Numbered from the stretch's first letter, positions 26,249 through 36,900 are shown. The stretch is 64,000 nucleotides of DNA from Sporosarcina oncorhynchi (GCF_033304615.1 NZ_CP129118.1:740001-804000), one strand, 5' to 3'. The notes: generated by a model from the sequence alone, not told the origin. Translations and numbers: made by a program.

Positions 26249-26449
26249 TTGGGGAAAGTAGCGGCTTTAGTATTGTCAATGATCGTTGTGATATGTAGTC
26301 TGACGATTGTCTGGAGTGTGGGGCCAGCAGTGGATATGTTGGCGAAATATGAAATGGAATATGAACGATCGAAAATGTATATGGATGAAAAAGAGGTAGT
26401 CGTTAGAGGTGAAGTAACTGAACAATTGGTCTTACATGGAGGTAAATAA
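26249..26449 (+). CDS. Small single-TM membrane protein
   Basis: A 66-residue protein with one hydrophobic segment (V-A-A-L-V-L-S-M-I-V-V-I-C-S-L-T-I-V-W) and a charged helical tail rich in Glu/Met/Tyr. GGGAGGGG lies 7 bases before TTG 26249; GTG 26246 is an alternative. No family is recognised. It stands alone upstream of the GGDEF gene. Confidence 0.55.
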   Translation: MGKVAALVLSMIVVICSLTIVWSVGPAVDMLAKYEMEYERSKMYMDEKEVVVRGEVTEQLVLHGGK

Positions 26450-26571
26450 AGAAAATTCCATTTACCTGCTCGCAAAATACAAATTATATGCTACTATTAG
26501 AACATAGATATAGTTCTAAAAACTAGCTGATATAATCTTTTGGCCTACTATTGAGTACCGGGGGTGGGAAT

Positions 26572-27981
26572 ATGGAGACAACCGATCTTTTTTCATTGCA
26601 GGATACAGTTTCCGATTTGCGTGTACAAGGAAAATACAAAGAGACAATCGAAGTCTCTTTCCGCTTGTTCGAGTTGGGCTATTCCGCAAAGGACTATAAG
26701 TCCATTATGGTTGCCCTCATTAATCGGGCAACTTCCTACTATTGTATTGGTGAAATACAAGAGGCATTTACTAGTATTGATGCGTACTTGGAATACTGTG
26801 GTGATCATGGCGATGACGTTGACAGGTTGAATGGTTACAACATTCTGTTTCTTGTCCATGAGAAAAATAACGATTATGTAAAAGCAAAAGCAACGTTGAC
26901 GAAAACAATCAATCTTGGAAAAAAACTTCAACATTATAATATGGTGAGTAATGCATACAGCAATTATAGCCATCTTTGTTCAGCTGAAGAAGACTATGAA
27001 GGAGCTCTTAAGTATGCTTCAAAAGGCCTTGAAATGGCTGAGTTACACGAACCGCGCACGCCTATTTTAGAGTTTCGTGTAAAACTGAACGTGGCAAATG
27101 CTTATATTGGACTTGGGAAACTGGATTGTGCAGAGGAACTTATTGAGGAAATGCGACATGATACACTTCTTGATTCGTTTATTCGTGAAAAAACCCAAGT
27201 ATACGATTTGTATGGCCGTTTCCTCATGAAAGCAGCACGCTATGAAAAAGCTTATAATTCTTTTACGAAAGCAAAAGAGCTTGCGGAAAGTTTTAATGAT
27301 CAAAACTTACTTAAAGGTTTGCTTGAAAAGCGCTGTAAAGCTTGCGAGCAAATGGGAAATGTTGAATTGGGCTTTCTAGCGCAACAGGATTATATTAACT
27401 TATTGCAAAGTCTGCATGAGCAAGAAGTTATGAAGACAGCTATGCGCTTAGAACTGAAACATGATCTTGCTGCAATCGAACGGCGTGCAAACCGTGATTA
27501 CTTAACGGGATTATATAATCGCAGTTATATGGAGGCGGCAACGGATGAGATGCTTGAAAAGGCTGCGTTAGTAGGCGAGCAAGTCAGTTGTATTGCGCTG
27601 GATTTGGATAATTTGAAATTGATGAATGATACGTTTGGCCATATGTTCGGAGACGAAGTTATTAAAGAAATTGCCAATGTGTGTAGCGGGAAAATCCGGA
27701 GCGATGATTTGATGGGACGTTTTGGAGGCGACGAATTCGCTATTATATTAAAAGGGTTATCACCTGAACAGGCTAAAATTAAAGCCGAACAACTTGTCGA
27801 AGCTGTACGGAGAACGAAGATTGAAAAGAATGGTAAGTATATATCTGTGTCAGCAAGTCTTGGTATCGCTGACAATGGCAACGGAGAAATTACGACATTC
27901 AAAGATCTTTTTCACGAAGCGGATATGGCATTATATGAAGCGAAACGAAACGGGAAAGACCAAATCTGTATAATGGCATGA
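26572..27981 (+). CDS. TPR-GGDEF diguanylate cyclase
   Basis: A 469-residue protein with no membrane segment or signal peptide. About 300 residues of TPR-like helical pairs are followed by a GGDEF domain (about 305-469). The active-site motif G-G-D-E-F is intact, and R-S-D-D five residues before it is a complete RxxD product-inhibition I-site, so it should make c-di-GMP and be feedback-inhibited. The N-terminal repeats probably receive a protein or peptide signal. ATG 26572 follows a GGGGGTGGG stretch; the open frame starts at 26551. Confidence 0.88.
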   Translation: METTDLFSLQDTVSDLRVQGKYKETIEVSFRLFELGYSAKDYKSIMVALINRATSYYCIGEIQEAFTSIDAYLEYCGDHGDDVDRLNGYNILFLVHEKNNDYVKAKATLTKTINLGKKLQHYNMVSNAYSNYSHLCSAEEDYEGALKYASKGLEMAELHEPRTPILEFRVKLNVANAYIGLGKLDCAEELIEEMRHDTLLDSFIREKTQVYDLYGRFLMKAARYEKAYNSFTKAKELAESFNDQNLLKGLLEKRCKACEQMGNVELGFLAQQDYINLLQSLHEQEVMKTAMRLELKHDLAAIERRANRDYLTGLYNRSYMEAATDEMLEKAALVGEQVSCIALDLDNLKLMNDTFGHMFGDEVIKEIANVCSGKIRSDDLMGRFGGDEFAIILKGLSPEQAKIKAEQLVEAVRRTKIEKNGKYISVSASLGIADNGNGEITTFKDLFHEADMALYEAKRNGKDQICIMA

Positions 27982-28017
27982 AAGAAGACGGCAGATTTCT
28001 GAGCCTCTTCTTTTTTT
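27982..28017 (+). terminator. Terminator of the GGDEF gene
   Basis: AAGAAGA pairs with TCTTCTT followed by a long T-run, with an 17-base loop that can fold further. Confidence 0.75.
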
Positions 28018-28080
28018 GTACTCCTTTATTGTCAGGCATCACGATTCTCTAGTAGAATGAGGAAAAGAGGGGGTGTATAG

Positions 28081-29691
28081 ATGCATACAACAACAAACCA
28101 TTGGTGGGATACGCCTGAGAAGTTGCGTAGCCTGTTGTGTGAACTCGTCAATTGGGATAGTCGGACACTTACGGAAGGGGAACGTTTCTTTTCATCAAAA
28201 CTCATGATGAAACTTGAAGAACTTCCGTATTTCAGAAATCATCCGGAATATATCAATCTATTTGACGCAGGGCTTGGGCGTCAAGTGGTAACAGCACTTT
28301 ATAAACATCCGAAGGCGACGAAGACGGTCGTGCTAATTAGTCATTTCGATACGGTCTATACGGAAGAATACGGAGCACTTGAACCTTTGGCGTTTTACCC
28401 AGAGGAATTAACGAAAAGGCTTCATGAACATAAGGACGAGCTGTCGGAAGAAGTCCGTGCAGATTTAGAGTCTGGCAAGTATCTATTCGGTAGGGGAACG
28501 ATGGATATGAAAATGGGACTGGCGTTACATTTGCAATTGATTGAAAAAGCGAGCATCGAACAATGGCCGATTAATTTGCTGCTCGTGACGGTGCCTGATG
28601 AAGAAGTCAATTCTGCGGGAATGCGTACGGCTGTCACCGAACTGGTCCATTTGCGTGAAGAGTTTGGCTTGGAGTATACACTGTTTTTGAACAGTGAACC
28701 TTCATTCTCACAAGGACCGACGGATACAAAGGAATATATTTATTCCGGGACAATCGGCAAGATCATGCCGGCAGCATTGTTCTACGGGAAAGAGACGCAT
28801 GTTGGGGAACCGCTCAAAGGGATGACTGCGAATTATATCGCGTCTTTTGTCACCCAGGAAATGGAGTGGAATCCGCTATTATGTGAAACGGATCGCGGGG
28901 AAGCGACGCCACTTCCTGTTTCATTGCACCAGAAAGATTTGAAAATGGAATATTCTACGCAAACTCCATATCGTGCGGCTGCATTGTATAATGTCTTCCT
29001 ATTTAAAAGGACGGCGGCAGAAGTGATGGAACTGTTCACTGAAGTGACGAAGACGGCGATCGATAAATGCAATCAACGGTACAAAGAAATCTGTGATCGC
29101 GAACAAATCGAAGGCGTCGGAGAGGTGCGAGTGATTCAATATGATGAGTTGCTTACATACGCAATCCAAAAGCTCGGAAAGAATGAAGTATGGCGTTTGA
29201 GACAAGATGTGCTCTTGAATGACGAGTGGGATGATCGTGAAAAGTCATTACGAATCGTCGATAATCTGTTAATCCAATGTCAGGAATTGGCCCCTGCCAC
29301 CGTCGTTTTGTATGCACCGCCGTATTATCCAGCAGTCAATTCGTCAGATGACCCGTTGGTAATCAAATCGATTGAGCTCATGCAGGAAACGGCGAAGACA
29401 TTTGATGTGACGTTGGATCATATCCATTATTTCAATGGTATTTGCGATTTAAGTTATGTGAATTACAGCGATTATACGAACAGTTGGACCGCGTTCGAGC
29501 GGAATACGCCGGTCTATGGAGATACGTATTGGATACCGTTTGAAGACATGCAAAGCCTTCAGGCACCTGTACTGAACGTAGGTCCGTTCGGGAAAGATGC
29601 CCACCAGAAAACAGAACGACTCCAAGTGGATAGCGCATTCAAAGAGATGCCTGTACTGCTTGAAACATTGATAAAAAGCTTGATGGATTGA
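28081..29691 (+). CDS. rocB: M20-family peptidase, RocB-like (arginine utilisation)
   Basis: A 536-residue M20/M28-fold metallopeptidase resembling RocB of the arginine catabolic regulon. The metal ligands can be placed: H-F-D-T-V-Y near residue 90, R-G-T-M-D-M-K with the bridging Asp near 142, and D-E-E-V-N-S near 172. RocB has no firmly established reaction; it may hydrolyse an amide of an amino acid. The length agrees with RocB (about 560). It is convergent with the ornithine cyclodeaminase gene, so they are not one operon, but both point to arginine/ornithine metabolism. Confidence 0.85.
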   Translation: MHTTTNHWWDTPEKLRSLLCELVNWDSRTLTEGERFFSSKLMMKLEELPYFRNHPEYINLFDAGLGRQVVTALYKHPKATKTVVLISHFDTVYTEEYGALEPLAFYPEELTKRLHEHKDELSEEVRADLESGKYLFGRGTMDMKMGLALHLQLIEKASIEQWPINLLLVTVPDEEVNSAGMRTAVTELVHLREEFGLEYTLFLNSEPSFSQGPTDTKEYIYSGTIGKIMPAALFYGKETHVGEPLKGMTANYIASFVTQEMEWNPLLCETDRGEATPLPVSLHQKDLKMEYSTQTPYRAAALYNVFLFKRTAAEVMELFTEVTKTAIDKCNQRYKEICDREQIEGVGEVRVIQYDELLTYAIQKLGKNEVWRLRQDVLLNDEWDDREKSLRIVDNLLIQCQELAPATVVLYAPPYYPAVNSSDDPLVIKSIELMQETAKTFDVTLDHIHYFNGICDLSYVNYSDYTNSWTAFERNTPVYGDTYWIPFEDMQSLQAPVLNVGPFGKDAHQKTERLQVDSAFKEMPVLLETLIKSLMD

Positions 29692-29705
29692 AATGTATTA
29701 AGAAT

Positions 29706-29738
29706 GGCCAAATCGAATGAAACCGATTTGGCCGTTTT
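29706..29738 (+). terminator. Terminator of the rocB-like gene
   Basis: GGCCAAATCG pairs with CGATTTGGCC, followed by GTTTT. Confidence 0.88.
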
Positions 29739-29752
29739 CATGTTAAATGATT

Positions 29753-29785
29753 TAAAAAAGCAGCCTATCTCAATTAGATAGACTG
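29753..29785 (-). terminator. Terminator of the ornithine cyclodeaminase operon
   Basis: On the minus strand GCAG..TATCT pairs with AGATA..CTGC and is followed by TTTTTT. Confidence 0.85.
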
Positions 29786-29793
29786 CCATGTTT

Positions 29794-30783
29794 TTACACG
29801 TCCACTTCTATACCGAAACCTGTATCCACAGCTATCCGATAAACCCCTTGAGCAACTGCCAAGTCAAAATAAGCAGCTCCTACACATTTGAAAAACGTAA
29901 TTTCTTCCGAGTTTTCTCTACCGGATACTTTCTCTGTGACAAGGTCCATTAATTCGCCATGCAATTCATCATACGACCAGTCAGCTTGTTCATTGGCATG
30001 AATAATTTCGCCAGCTTCTTCTTTCACGCCGCCTTCATCATCGGTTACGATTTTGTCGCATCGTTTAATGAATGTATGGTCGACTTCACGCATTTGCGGC
30101 AAGTAAGAGCCGACGCCATTTACATGGGTGCCGGGCTGGACATCTTCACCATTAAAGACTGGTGTGTTTGAACGCGTGCTGCAGCAAATGATGTCCGCTT
30201 GACGCACTGCTTGAGCTACGTCATCTACAATCGCCATGTCTATAGAACTGTCGATACCGAAGTCGATCAGCCGTTCCTTAAATTTCTCCGCTTTTGCTGT
30301 TGTCGGATTAACGAGAAGCATTTTCTCAATCGGCCGAACAGCAAGGACACCTAAAACCTGTTCGAAAGCCATTGCGCCTGTTCCGATGACGACCAACGTT
30401 TTTGCATCTTCTCTCGCAAGTCGGTCAGTCGCAAGTCCGCTTAATGCTCCTGTCCGTAGTCTCGTTAAATACGAAGCGTTCATCATGGCAAGGTGTTCGC
30501 CATTTTTCGCATCCGATACGAGAATAACCCCTTGTGTCGTCGGTTTGCCGACGGATGGATTATCAGGGAAAATTGTGACCGTTTTGACAGTCGTCATTTC
30601 ATTCGCTAAGTCAGAACTTGGCATATACAAGACTGAAGCACTATGTTGCGGAAATTCGATGACCGTCCGATGGGGATTGGCGATACGCTCTTCCGCTTTC
30701 GCGCGTAAAATGTGCTCAACGTCAACTAACGCATCTTTCATCTGATAGTTTGCTTGAATTTCTTTTTCATTGATGATTAACAT
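29794..30783 (-). CDS. Ornithine cyclodeaminase / mu-crystallin family protein
   Basis: A 329-residue NAD(P)-dependent enzyme of the OCD/mu-crystallin family. It has K-T-V-T-I-F-P-D-N at about 67 (substrate-binding Lys), R-T-G-A-L-S-G-L-A, the Rossmann motif V-V-I-G-T-G-A-M-A near 131, and a C-terminal catalytic-Asp region. Family reactions include ornithine to proline plus ammonia, alanine dehydrogenation and ketimine reduction, so the substrate is not certain. GAAGGAG precedes ATG 30783. It is co-transcribed with the MHS transporter gene upstream (20-base gap), which may import the substrate. Confidence 0.87.
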   Translation of the reverse strand: MLIINEKEIQANYQMKDALVDVEHILRAKAEERIANPHRTVIEFPQHSASVLYMPSSDLANEMTTVKTVTIFPDNPSVGKPTTQGVILVSDAKNGEHLAMMNASYLTRLRTGALSGLATDRLAREDAKTLVVIGTGAMAFEQVLGVLAVRPIEKMLLVNPTTAKAEKFKERLIDFGIDSSIDMAIVDDVAQAVRQADIICCSTRSNTPVFNGEDVQPGTHVNGVGSYLPQMREVDHTFIKRCDKIVTDDEGGVKEEAGEIIHANEQADWSYDELHGELMDLVTEKVSGRENSEEITFFKCVGAAYFDLAVAQGVYRIAVDTGFGIEVDV

Positions 30784-30802
30784 ATGATCCGCTCCTTCAA
30801 AA

Positions 30803-32080
30803 TTATTGATCGAGCGCTTGGTTTTTTCGGTCTTTCACTGCCCAAATCGCAATGAGGGAGACGACCGCGGTGAAAATAATGTAAAGCGCAACCGGTACAT
30901 AGGAATTATTGAAGTTCGCAAGCAATGCCGTTGCAACAAGGGGTGCTGTTCCCCCAGCCACTGCAGCCCCGATCTGATAACCGAGTGAAATTCCTGTATA
31001 ACGGACTTCGGCAGAGAAGATTTCTGAGAACATCGTACCGAGTACCGCTGTAATTGGTGCCCAGATAACGCCCAGTCCAATAATTGTTGCAATGACAAGT
31101 AATGTAACAGACCCTTGATGAATGAGCCAGAAGTAAGGGAAGGCGAAAATAATCATCCCGACCGCGCCCCATACATAAAGTGGCTTTCGTCCGATTTTAT
31201 CGGATAGTTTACCCATAATCGGAATGAGGATCGTTGTTACGATAGTGGCGACCATGACCGAATTCAATGTTGCAGTCCTTGAAAAGTCTAGATACGTCGT
31301 TGCGTACGAAACGATGAACGTACTGAAAATATAGAATGGAGCTGTTTCAACAACTTTTGCTCCGATAGCAATCAACACTTCACGCCAATGTGTTTTCAAT
31401 GTCGTAACGAGAGGCACTTTCGGAATATCGCCTCGTTCCTGAACAGCTTTGAAAGAAGGCGTCTCATCAATCCCTTTTCGGATCCATAAACCGAAGACGA
31501 CAAGCAATGCACTTAAGATGAAGGGTACACGCCATCCCCATGTCATAAAGGAATCTTTAGGAAGCATCGTCATGATCGAAAGTGCAAACGTTCCCAGCAT
31601 CATTCCGATTGTAATCCCCATTTGCGGAACAGAACCAAAGAATCCGCGTTTTTCTGGAGGCGCATATTCAACGGCAAGCAATAGAGCACCACCCCATTCG
31701 CCACCTATTCCAAGTCCTTGGATAAGGCGTAAGGTGATTAATAGAATCGGCGCCCAAATGCCGATTGCCTGGTATGTAGGAAGTAACCCCATTCCAAATG
31801 TAGCGGCACCCATTAGACTAAGCGTAATAATGAGTGTTTTTTTCCTTCCAATCCGATCCCCGATATGACTAAAAATAATTCCCCCAAATGGTCGGATGAA
31901 GAAGGCAAGTGCGAATGATGCATACGCTAGCATGAGGCCAACAGTCGGATCTTCATTGACAAAAAAGACTTGGTTGAAGACGAGCGCGGCGACTGTCCCA
32001 TACAAGAAGTAGTCAAACCATTCGATTGAACTGCCAACGAGACTAGCGATCAATACTCTATTCATTTGTTTCTTTTCCAT
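30803..32080 (-). CDS. MFS transporter, metabolite:H+ symporter (MHS) family
   Basis: A 425-residue, 12-TM transporter with the MHS signatures S-I-E-W-F-D-Y-F-L-Y-G at the first helix, F-I-R-P-F-G-G and G-D-R-I-G-R-K-K in the first loops, and R-L-I-Q-G-L-G-I-G-G-E-W-G-G-A in helix 4. Members carry proline/betaine, dicarboxylates or aromatic acids. The partner cyclodeaminase suggests an amino acid or imino acid substrate. A GGGGG run precedes the ATG. It is divergent from an XRE-cupin regulator across a perfect palindrome. Confidence 0.9.
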   Translation of the reverse strand: MEKKQMNRVLIASLVGSSIEWFDYFLYGTVAALVFNQVFFVNEDPTVGLMLAYASFALAFFIRPFGGIIFSHIGDRIGRKKTLIITLSLMGAATFGMGLLPTYQAIGIWAPILLITLRLIQGLGIGGEWGGALLLAVEYAPPEKRGFFGSVPQMGITIGMMLGTFALSIMTMLPKDSFMTWGWRVPFILSALLVVFGLWIRKGIDETPSFKAVQERGDIPKVPLVTTLKTHWREVLIAIGAKVVETAPFYIFSTFIVSYATTYLDFSRTATLNSVMVATIVTTILIPIMGKLSDKIGRKPLYVWGAVGMIIFAFPYFWLIHQGSVTLLVIATIIGLGVIWAPITAVLGTMFSEIFSAEVRYTGISLGYQIGAAVAGGTAPLVATALLANFNNSYVPVALYIIFTAVVSLIAIWAVKDRKNQALDQ

Positions 32081-32103
32081 TATCTATTCCCCCTACTGTT
32101 ACA

Positions 32104-32124
32104 AATTGAAGTGCTACTTCAATT
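32104..32124. promoter_or_regulatory. Palindromic operator between MHS transporter and XRE-cupin genes
   Basis: Perfect inverted repeat AATTGAAGT-GCT-ACTTCAATT in the divergent promoter region, 24 bases from the transporter start and 65 from the regulator start. It is the expected site for the XRE-cupin regulator. Confidence 0.7.
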
Positions 32125-32188
32125 GCGTTATGATTATCATAGATATATACTAATATTCTGTCAACACAATTTTTTAGGAGAATGAAAA

Positions 32189-32722
32189 ATGAAAAAAAAC
32201 CATATTGGGGAAAAAATAAAAGAAATACGACAACATCAACGGATGACGTTGAAAACGCTTGCAGAAAAAACGGGATTTTCCATTAGTTTTTTGTCACAGC
32301 TTGAACGAGGAAAATCATCAACCACATTAGAATCATTAAAAAAAATATCCATCGCATTCGGTGTGAATCCGAGTATCTTTTTTGATGATGAAGAAAGTTA
32401 CAGCGACGGTACATTGATGATCAATCAGCGGGCCGACAAGCATGATATCTATTATAAAGATCTTGGAACGATGGTGGCACAACGTGACTTTGCGCCGTTA
32501 TTAGTCGTCTTGAAACCAGGTCGGACGGAAGGGAATTTGATAACACATCGCGGACAGGAATTCCTCTATGTCCTTGAGGGGATACTAACGATTCAACTGG
32601 AAGAACAGCTCATTGAACTTAGACCGACTGAATCGTATATGATCGATTCTACGAAGCCGCATTATTGGTACAACTATACAAACAGCGATGTGAAACTGCT
32701 TTGTGTATCTTCTGAAGTTTAA
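32189..32722 (+). CDS. XRE-family regulator with C-terminal cupin domain
   Basis: A 177-residue regulator with an HTH_XRE domain (about 1-65, T-G-F-S-I-S-F-L-S-Q-L-E-R-G-K-S) and a cupin_2 ligand domain (about 95-177, T-H-R-G-Q-E-F-L-Y-V-L-E-G). TTAGGAG precedes the ATG. It is divergent from the MHS transporter-cyclodeaminase operon and likely controls it in response to the transported compound. Confidence 0.88.
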   Translation: MKKNHIGEKIKEIRQHQRMTLKTLAEKTGFSISFLSQLERGKSSTTLESLKKISIAFGVNPSIFFDDEESYSDGTLMINQRADKHDIYYKDLGTMVAQRDFAPLLVVLKPGRTEGNLITHRGQEFLYVLEGILTIQLEEQLIELRPTESYMIDSTKPHYWYNYTNSDVKLLCVSSEV

Positions 32723-32743
32723 GCGATAAATTTCGGCAAATGA

Positions 32744-32783
32744 AAAGACAACCGACACACTTCGAAAGTGGCGGCTGTCTTTA
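32744..32783. terminator. Bidirectional terminator
   Basis: AAAGACA..CCG.CAC pairs with GTG.CGG..TGTCTTT around a TTCGAA loop region, between the XRE-cupin gene and the convergent YflT-domain gene. Confidence 0.85.
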
Positions 32784-32786
32784 CAA

Positions 32787-33761
32787 TCAATCCCTGAAAT
32801 CGTCTTCGTCTTGGATAAGCCATAAATTGGCCTCGTCCTTCGTTTTTTTGATGCCGCGTAAATCGATGATGATTGGCTCTTTCGGTTGATTGATGTCTTT
32901 GAATTCAAGAACTTTCTCACTTGGTACTTGAGTCGTGTGTAAGTCTGTTGAATCTGTCATCTCTGCCAAACCGTCTTGACGGTCGATTTGACTTTCGGTT
33001 ATATTGTTTGGATGTGGAAGGGATGTACGGCTTTGTTCGCTGGGCGTAGGGAACTCTTTCTGAACATCCGTAAAGTCCGTACGTCGTTCTTGACGTGACA
33101 ATGAATGAAGGTGTTTCCGTTCCCGTTTCGGTGTGCCGCGGACAAGCGATGGTCTGGGGCGTTGGTCAGAATTCGGGGCATAATCTGTTTTATCATATAA
33201 TGCTTCAGCACCGACTCTGCCTAATGATCGCCTGTCTTGTGGAGTATTGTATGAGTTGCCCTCTTGCTTCATTACACTGTCACGGTATTCATTCCTCGGC
33301 AAACCGTCGTTTGCTATACCAGTAGGCGAGTGATCTTTTTCTTCGTTCAAACGTTCTGCTTCTGAAGCTGTATGACCGAATGGATTTGTTTCCGGTCTAC
33401 CACGATCTGCATTAATTTCATAAGCTGTCTTCTCCAGTTCGCCTTCCACATATAACAACGACTTACCTTGCTGGATTTCCGCTTCATAACGGCGGATGTC
33501 AGATTCGTCAAACCCCACATCGACAAGCATGCTGCGTATATGGTTTTCACCCGAAATATATCCAATAAAACGATCAATCCAGTTCGAAGGTGCTGATTGA
33601 ATTTCGCTATATGTCCGTCTTCGCAATATCTCTACATCCTCTTCACTTTTAGCAATTATATACATGTTTTCAGGAGCAATGCCCTTATGTTCTAACTCCT
33701 CAATTGCTCCTATTAAAGACTGTTCTGTATCGAACAGACCTACATAGGTTCTTTGTATCAT
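32787..33761 (-). CDS. YflT-domain (general stress 17M-like) protein with long disordered tail
   Basis: A 324-residue protein. The first 115 residues form a YflT/GSP17M domain (R-T-Y-V-G-L-F-D-T-E start, then M-Y-I-I-A-K-S-E-E and I-R-S-M-L-V-D-V-G-F). A polar, Arg/Pro/Ser-rich tail of about 200 residues looks disordered and ends in an acidic D-E-D-D-F-R-D. Related single-domain proteins are induced by heat and general stress in Bacillus; their mechanism is unknown. The start at ATG 33761 is set by AAGGAG 8 bases away; an earlier GTG at 33770 overlaps that site. It is one of four paralogs in this window. Confidence 0.8.
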   Translation of the reverse strand: MIQRTYVGLFDTEQSLIGAIEELEHKGIAPENMYIIAKSEEDVEILRRRTYSEIQSAPSNWIDRFIGYISGENHIRSMLVDVGFDESDIRRYEAEIQQGKSLLYVEGELEKTAYEINADRGRPETNPFGHTASEAERLNEEKDHSPTGIANDGLPRNEYRDSVMKQEGNSYNTPQDRRSLGRVGAEALYDKTDYAPNSDQRPRPSLVRGTPKRERKHLHSLSRQERRTDFTDVQKEFPTPSEQSRTSLPHPNNITESQIDRQDGLAEMTDSTDLHTTQVPSEKVLEFKDINQPKEPIIIDLRGIKKTKDEANLWLIQDEDDFRD

Positions 33762-33901
33762 ATCTATCACTCCTTATTTCTCTTTGTTGTCAATAACAAT
33801 CTACAAGAACTATACCCGATATCATAAAAAAATAACTTTTTACTTGATTTCAACGACGTTTTACGCTAGTGCTTCACCTAATGGACAATTACATATGGAT
33901 T

Positions 33902-33989
33902 GACAACCTTTCCGATTAATCCGAACTACATTTTGTTGTATGATAGAATTCATGGTTTTAATTCGGATGAAAATCGGAAGGAGGTTGTC
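33902..33989 (+). promoter_or_regulatory. Inverted repeat covering the helicase ribosome binding site
   Basis: GACAACC..TCCGAT..ATCCG at 33902-33923 is complementary, with small bulges, to CGGAT..ATCGGA..GGTTGTC at 33964-33989. The second arm contains the GGAAGGAGG of the helicase gene, so a transcript starting upstream would hide its own ribosome binding site. The first arm also contains TTGACA, with TATGAT about 35 bases later, so promoter overlap is an alternative reading. Confidence 0.5.
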
Positions 33990-33991
33990 CT

Positions 33992-36900
33992 GTGGGGAAA
34001 ATGGATGTGATGAACTGTAGGCTTGATATGACGACAAGGGCGAAGAAGGAAATTGGCAATTGGGTGACGGACGAATTTGCTTTATTCGCCATGCAGGAAA
34101 GCTTTGAAATTCACATTGAAAAATTACCTGCCAAACAGGATGCAATGACCTTCTCCTTCTATTTCGGACCGCAGGAAAACCCGAAGCTGGCAACGCTTTT
34201 CAATGAACGAGTCGCAGTGCTGGAATGTGTCTATAAAAATGAAGGATTTCTTGCGACGAGTTTTCGAGTGAGAGGGCGGAAAGAACCGGTTCGGACGAAT
34301 CGCCGACTGGGTGTCCGGTTGAAATTCGCAGTAAACCGGCGTACCGGTTCACCAATGCCAATTGAGCTGTATACAAGTTTACGCGAACTTCCGATTGCAC
34401 AGGAGCGATCTGAATATGTCGAAAAACGGATTGCAAGCTGGGAAGGCTATTTGCGCATTGAGGAAAAGAACGCTGATGTGGCAGACGTCACAGCTCAATT
34501 TTTCAATCCGGTCATCAATGAATCTTTCAGCATGCTAACGATTACTTGCAGCGGTTTGCAAGGAAAAGATTGGAATGCCATCGCAGGTTTCAGTGCGAAA
34601 CTGAGCGGAACGAATGACGATATCGGTCAAGTGGTGGATACGTCACGCGGCAAAAGGACCGTGAAAATTGAGTTGAACAGAAAATCTCAGGCGTTAGCGA
34701 GACGCGGCGGGTTATTGCTAAAGGAATCAGGCGAAATGACGTTCAGTAACTTTGCTGAACTGAGTCAGATTCGGAGACTGCGAAAAGGATTCAAGGATTT
34801 GCAGGACGGTTTTGCGGCAAATGCTAATTTAGAAAAAGTCCTTTTTGAAGAGAGGCCAGTCGTACAAATTACGAACAAAAAGCTGGAGCTCGATTTTCAT
34901 CATCCATTGAACGAGTTCCAACAGGCGGCGGTCACAGGTGCGATGTCAGCGAATGACTTGTATGTTATACAAGGACCGCCTGGAACGGGCAAAACTACGG
35001 TCATTTCGGAATTATGCCATCAGCTAATGAAGGCAGGCCAGCGGACACTTGTCGCATCGCAGTCAAATCTAGCGGTGGACAATGCGCTTGGACGTCTGCT
35101 CGCGGATCCGGGCATCCGAATTTTACGATACGGACGAACAGAAAGTATTGAAGAGGAAGGCAAACGGTTCATCGAAGAAAATGTCGCACTGCATTGGCGT
35201 GACGAAACGTTGACAGCTGTCAATGAACAGCGGGAACAGCGTCTAGACACGGAAAAGAAACTGAAACAGGAATTGCAACAGTTGCATCAGGAAAAAGTAA
35301 GATTGGAAGCTGAACTTGAACGTGTTGAACAGCAAATACTTGTCAAACAGGATGCGAGAGAGCAACATACCGAGAAGAAGAAGATGCTGGAAACGCTCCA
35401 AAAGGATTATGTTGAGCTGAAGGCGCATCTTTCAAATCTGCAACTTCAAGAAAAGAAGTTGAGCGAATTAGCGCAACAAATTGAAGTGGAAATGGAACAG
35501 CTTGAAACCGAATGCTTAGCGGCTACTATCCCACCTGAAGAATATGAGAAAATCGTAGTGACTGAGCACGCTTTGGAAACAGAACGTAAAAAACTTCGTT
35601 ATTTCCAAACGATCGAGGCGATTGGATATGCTGAACTTGAAATCGGGAAACTGACAGATGAAACTGTTCGTCAAAAATCATCCTATAATACGTATCCGCG
35701 TTTTCTTGAACAATTATCCTCCATTCAAAAACTGCAAGAATTGGAAGAGTTATTCAAGAGTTATCAGCTTGAACCATCATTATCAGCAACTTTGGAAATA
35801 AATGCATTGCGCCGATTGCGAGTTGAAATCATAAATGGTACATATCCATATGAATTACTGGAATGGCGGGAAGTGGCAGAACGGTTGGACAAAGGTATCC
35901 TGCATGCCGAAACATTGTTGCAGAAAAATGGGTATGATGTAGCAAAGGTAAGCAGTAAAAAGAACGACCTTTACAAAACGCCTGAAGAAATGCATGAAAT
36001 GCTTGATAAAATTGGTCGGTTCTTCATCTTACCTGCGACTAAAAGCCGATTGGCACTGCCGCCAGGTGCTGAGAAGACAGCATTCTTACATAGATTAGCT
36101 GAAAATCTTGCGTACTTAAAAGGGAAAACCGCTGAAGTAGCGTTTCATTCAAAAACAATCAAATCCGCTTCGGACCGGGAAGCTGCCGGCCGTTTTTCAT
36201 CGTTGAAACGTGAAATCAAAGAGGAAATGGAAACAGAGATGCGACAAGCTCAAACTGAAGCTACCGCTGCGCGCTTGGCAATGGAAAGCCAACAGCATGA
36301 ATTGCGGCGACTCCAAGAGGAAAGTGATCTACTGGCAGAACTGGTCGAAGAAGATACAGATCAGGCTGTTGTGGAAATGACAATCACAGAGCTAGAGCAG
36401 ATTTCGAATGAGTTCCAAAAGCGTTTATTGGCGGCTGAGAAAGTAAAAGATGCTTTAGCGGCATGTAAGAAACAGGCTGCAGCAAATACAATAGAACTGG
36501 AATCGTTGCGGGAATCGATAAAAATTGGATTGGAACAGGAAAGCACAGCGAACGAGGAAATAGAAGTACTCGAGAGTGAACTCGCTGAATTGTGGGCCAT
36601 TGTTCAATCCGAACCGGAAAAGCGTCAAGCTAAAATTAAGGAACGCATCTCTGCTGGACTCGACAGAGAGTTAGTAATCGAGAAAGAAATCAACCAGCTT
36701 CCGATTGCGCAAGCGTTGCAAGATGAATGGAGCGACATGTTAGCGAGTGCAAGTGATTTCGATTTGGATGAAATCCGTAAACTGTATGTAAAGCATGCGA
36801 ACGTCATTGGGACGACGTGTGTCGCTTCGGCGCGTAAAGATTTCGTCGAAGAATACCCTTCGTTTGACGTCGTCATTATTGATGAAGTATCGAAAGCGAC

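Noticed and set aside
32127..32145. Fur box near the XRE-cupin gene (TGATTATCA)
   Set aside because: Only a half-length match in AT-rich sequence, and no iron-related gene next to it.
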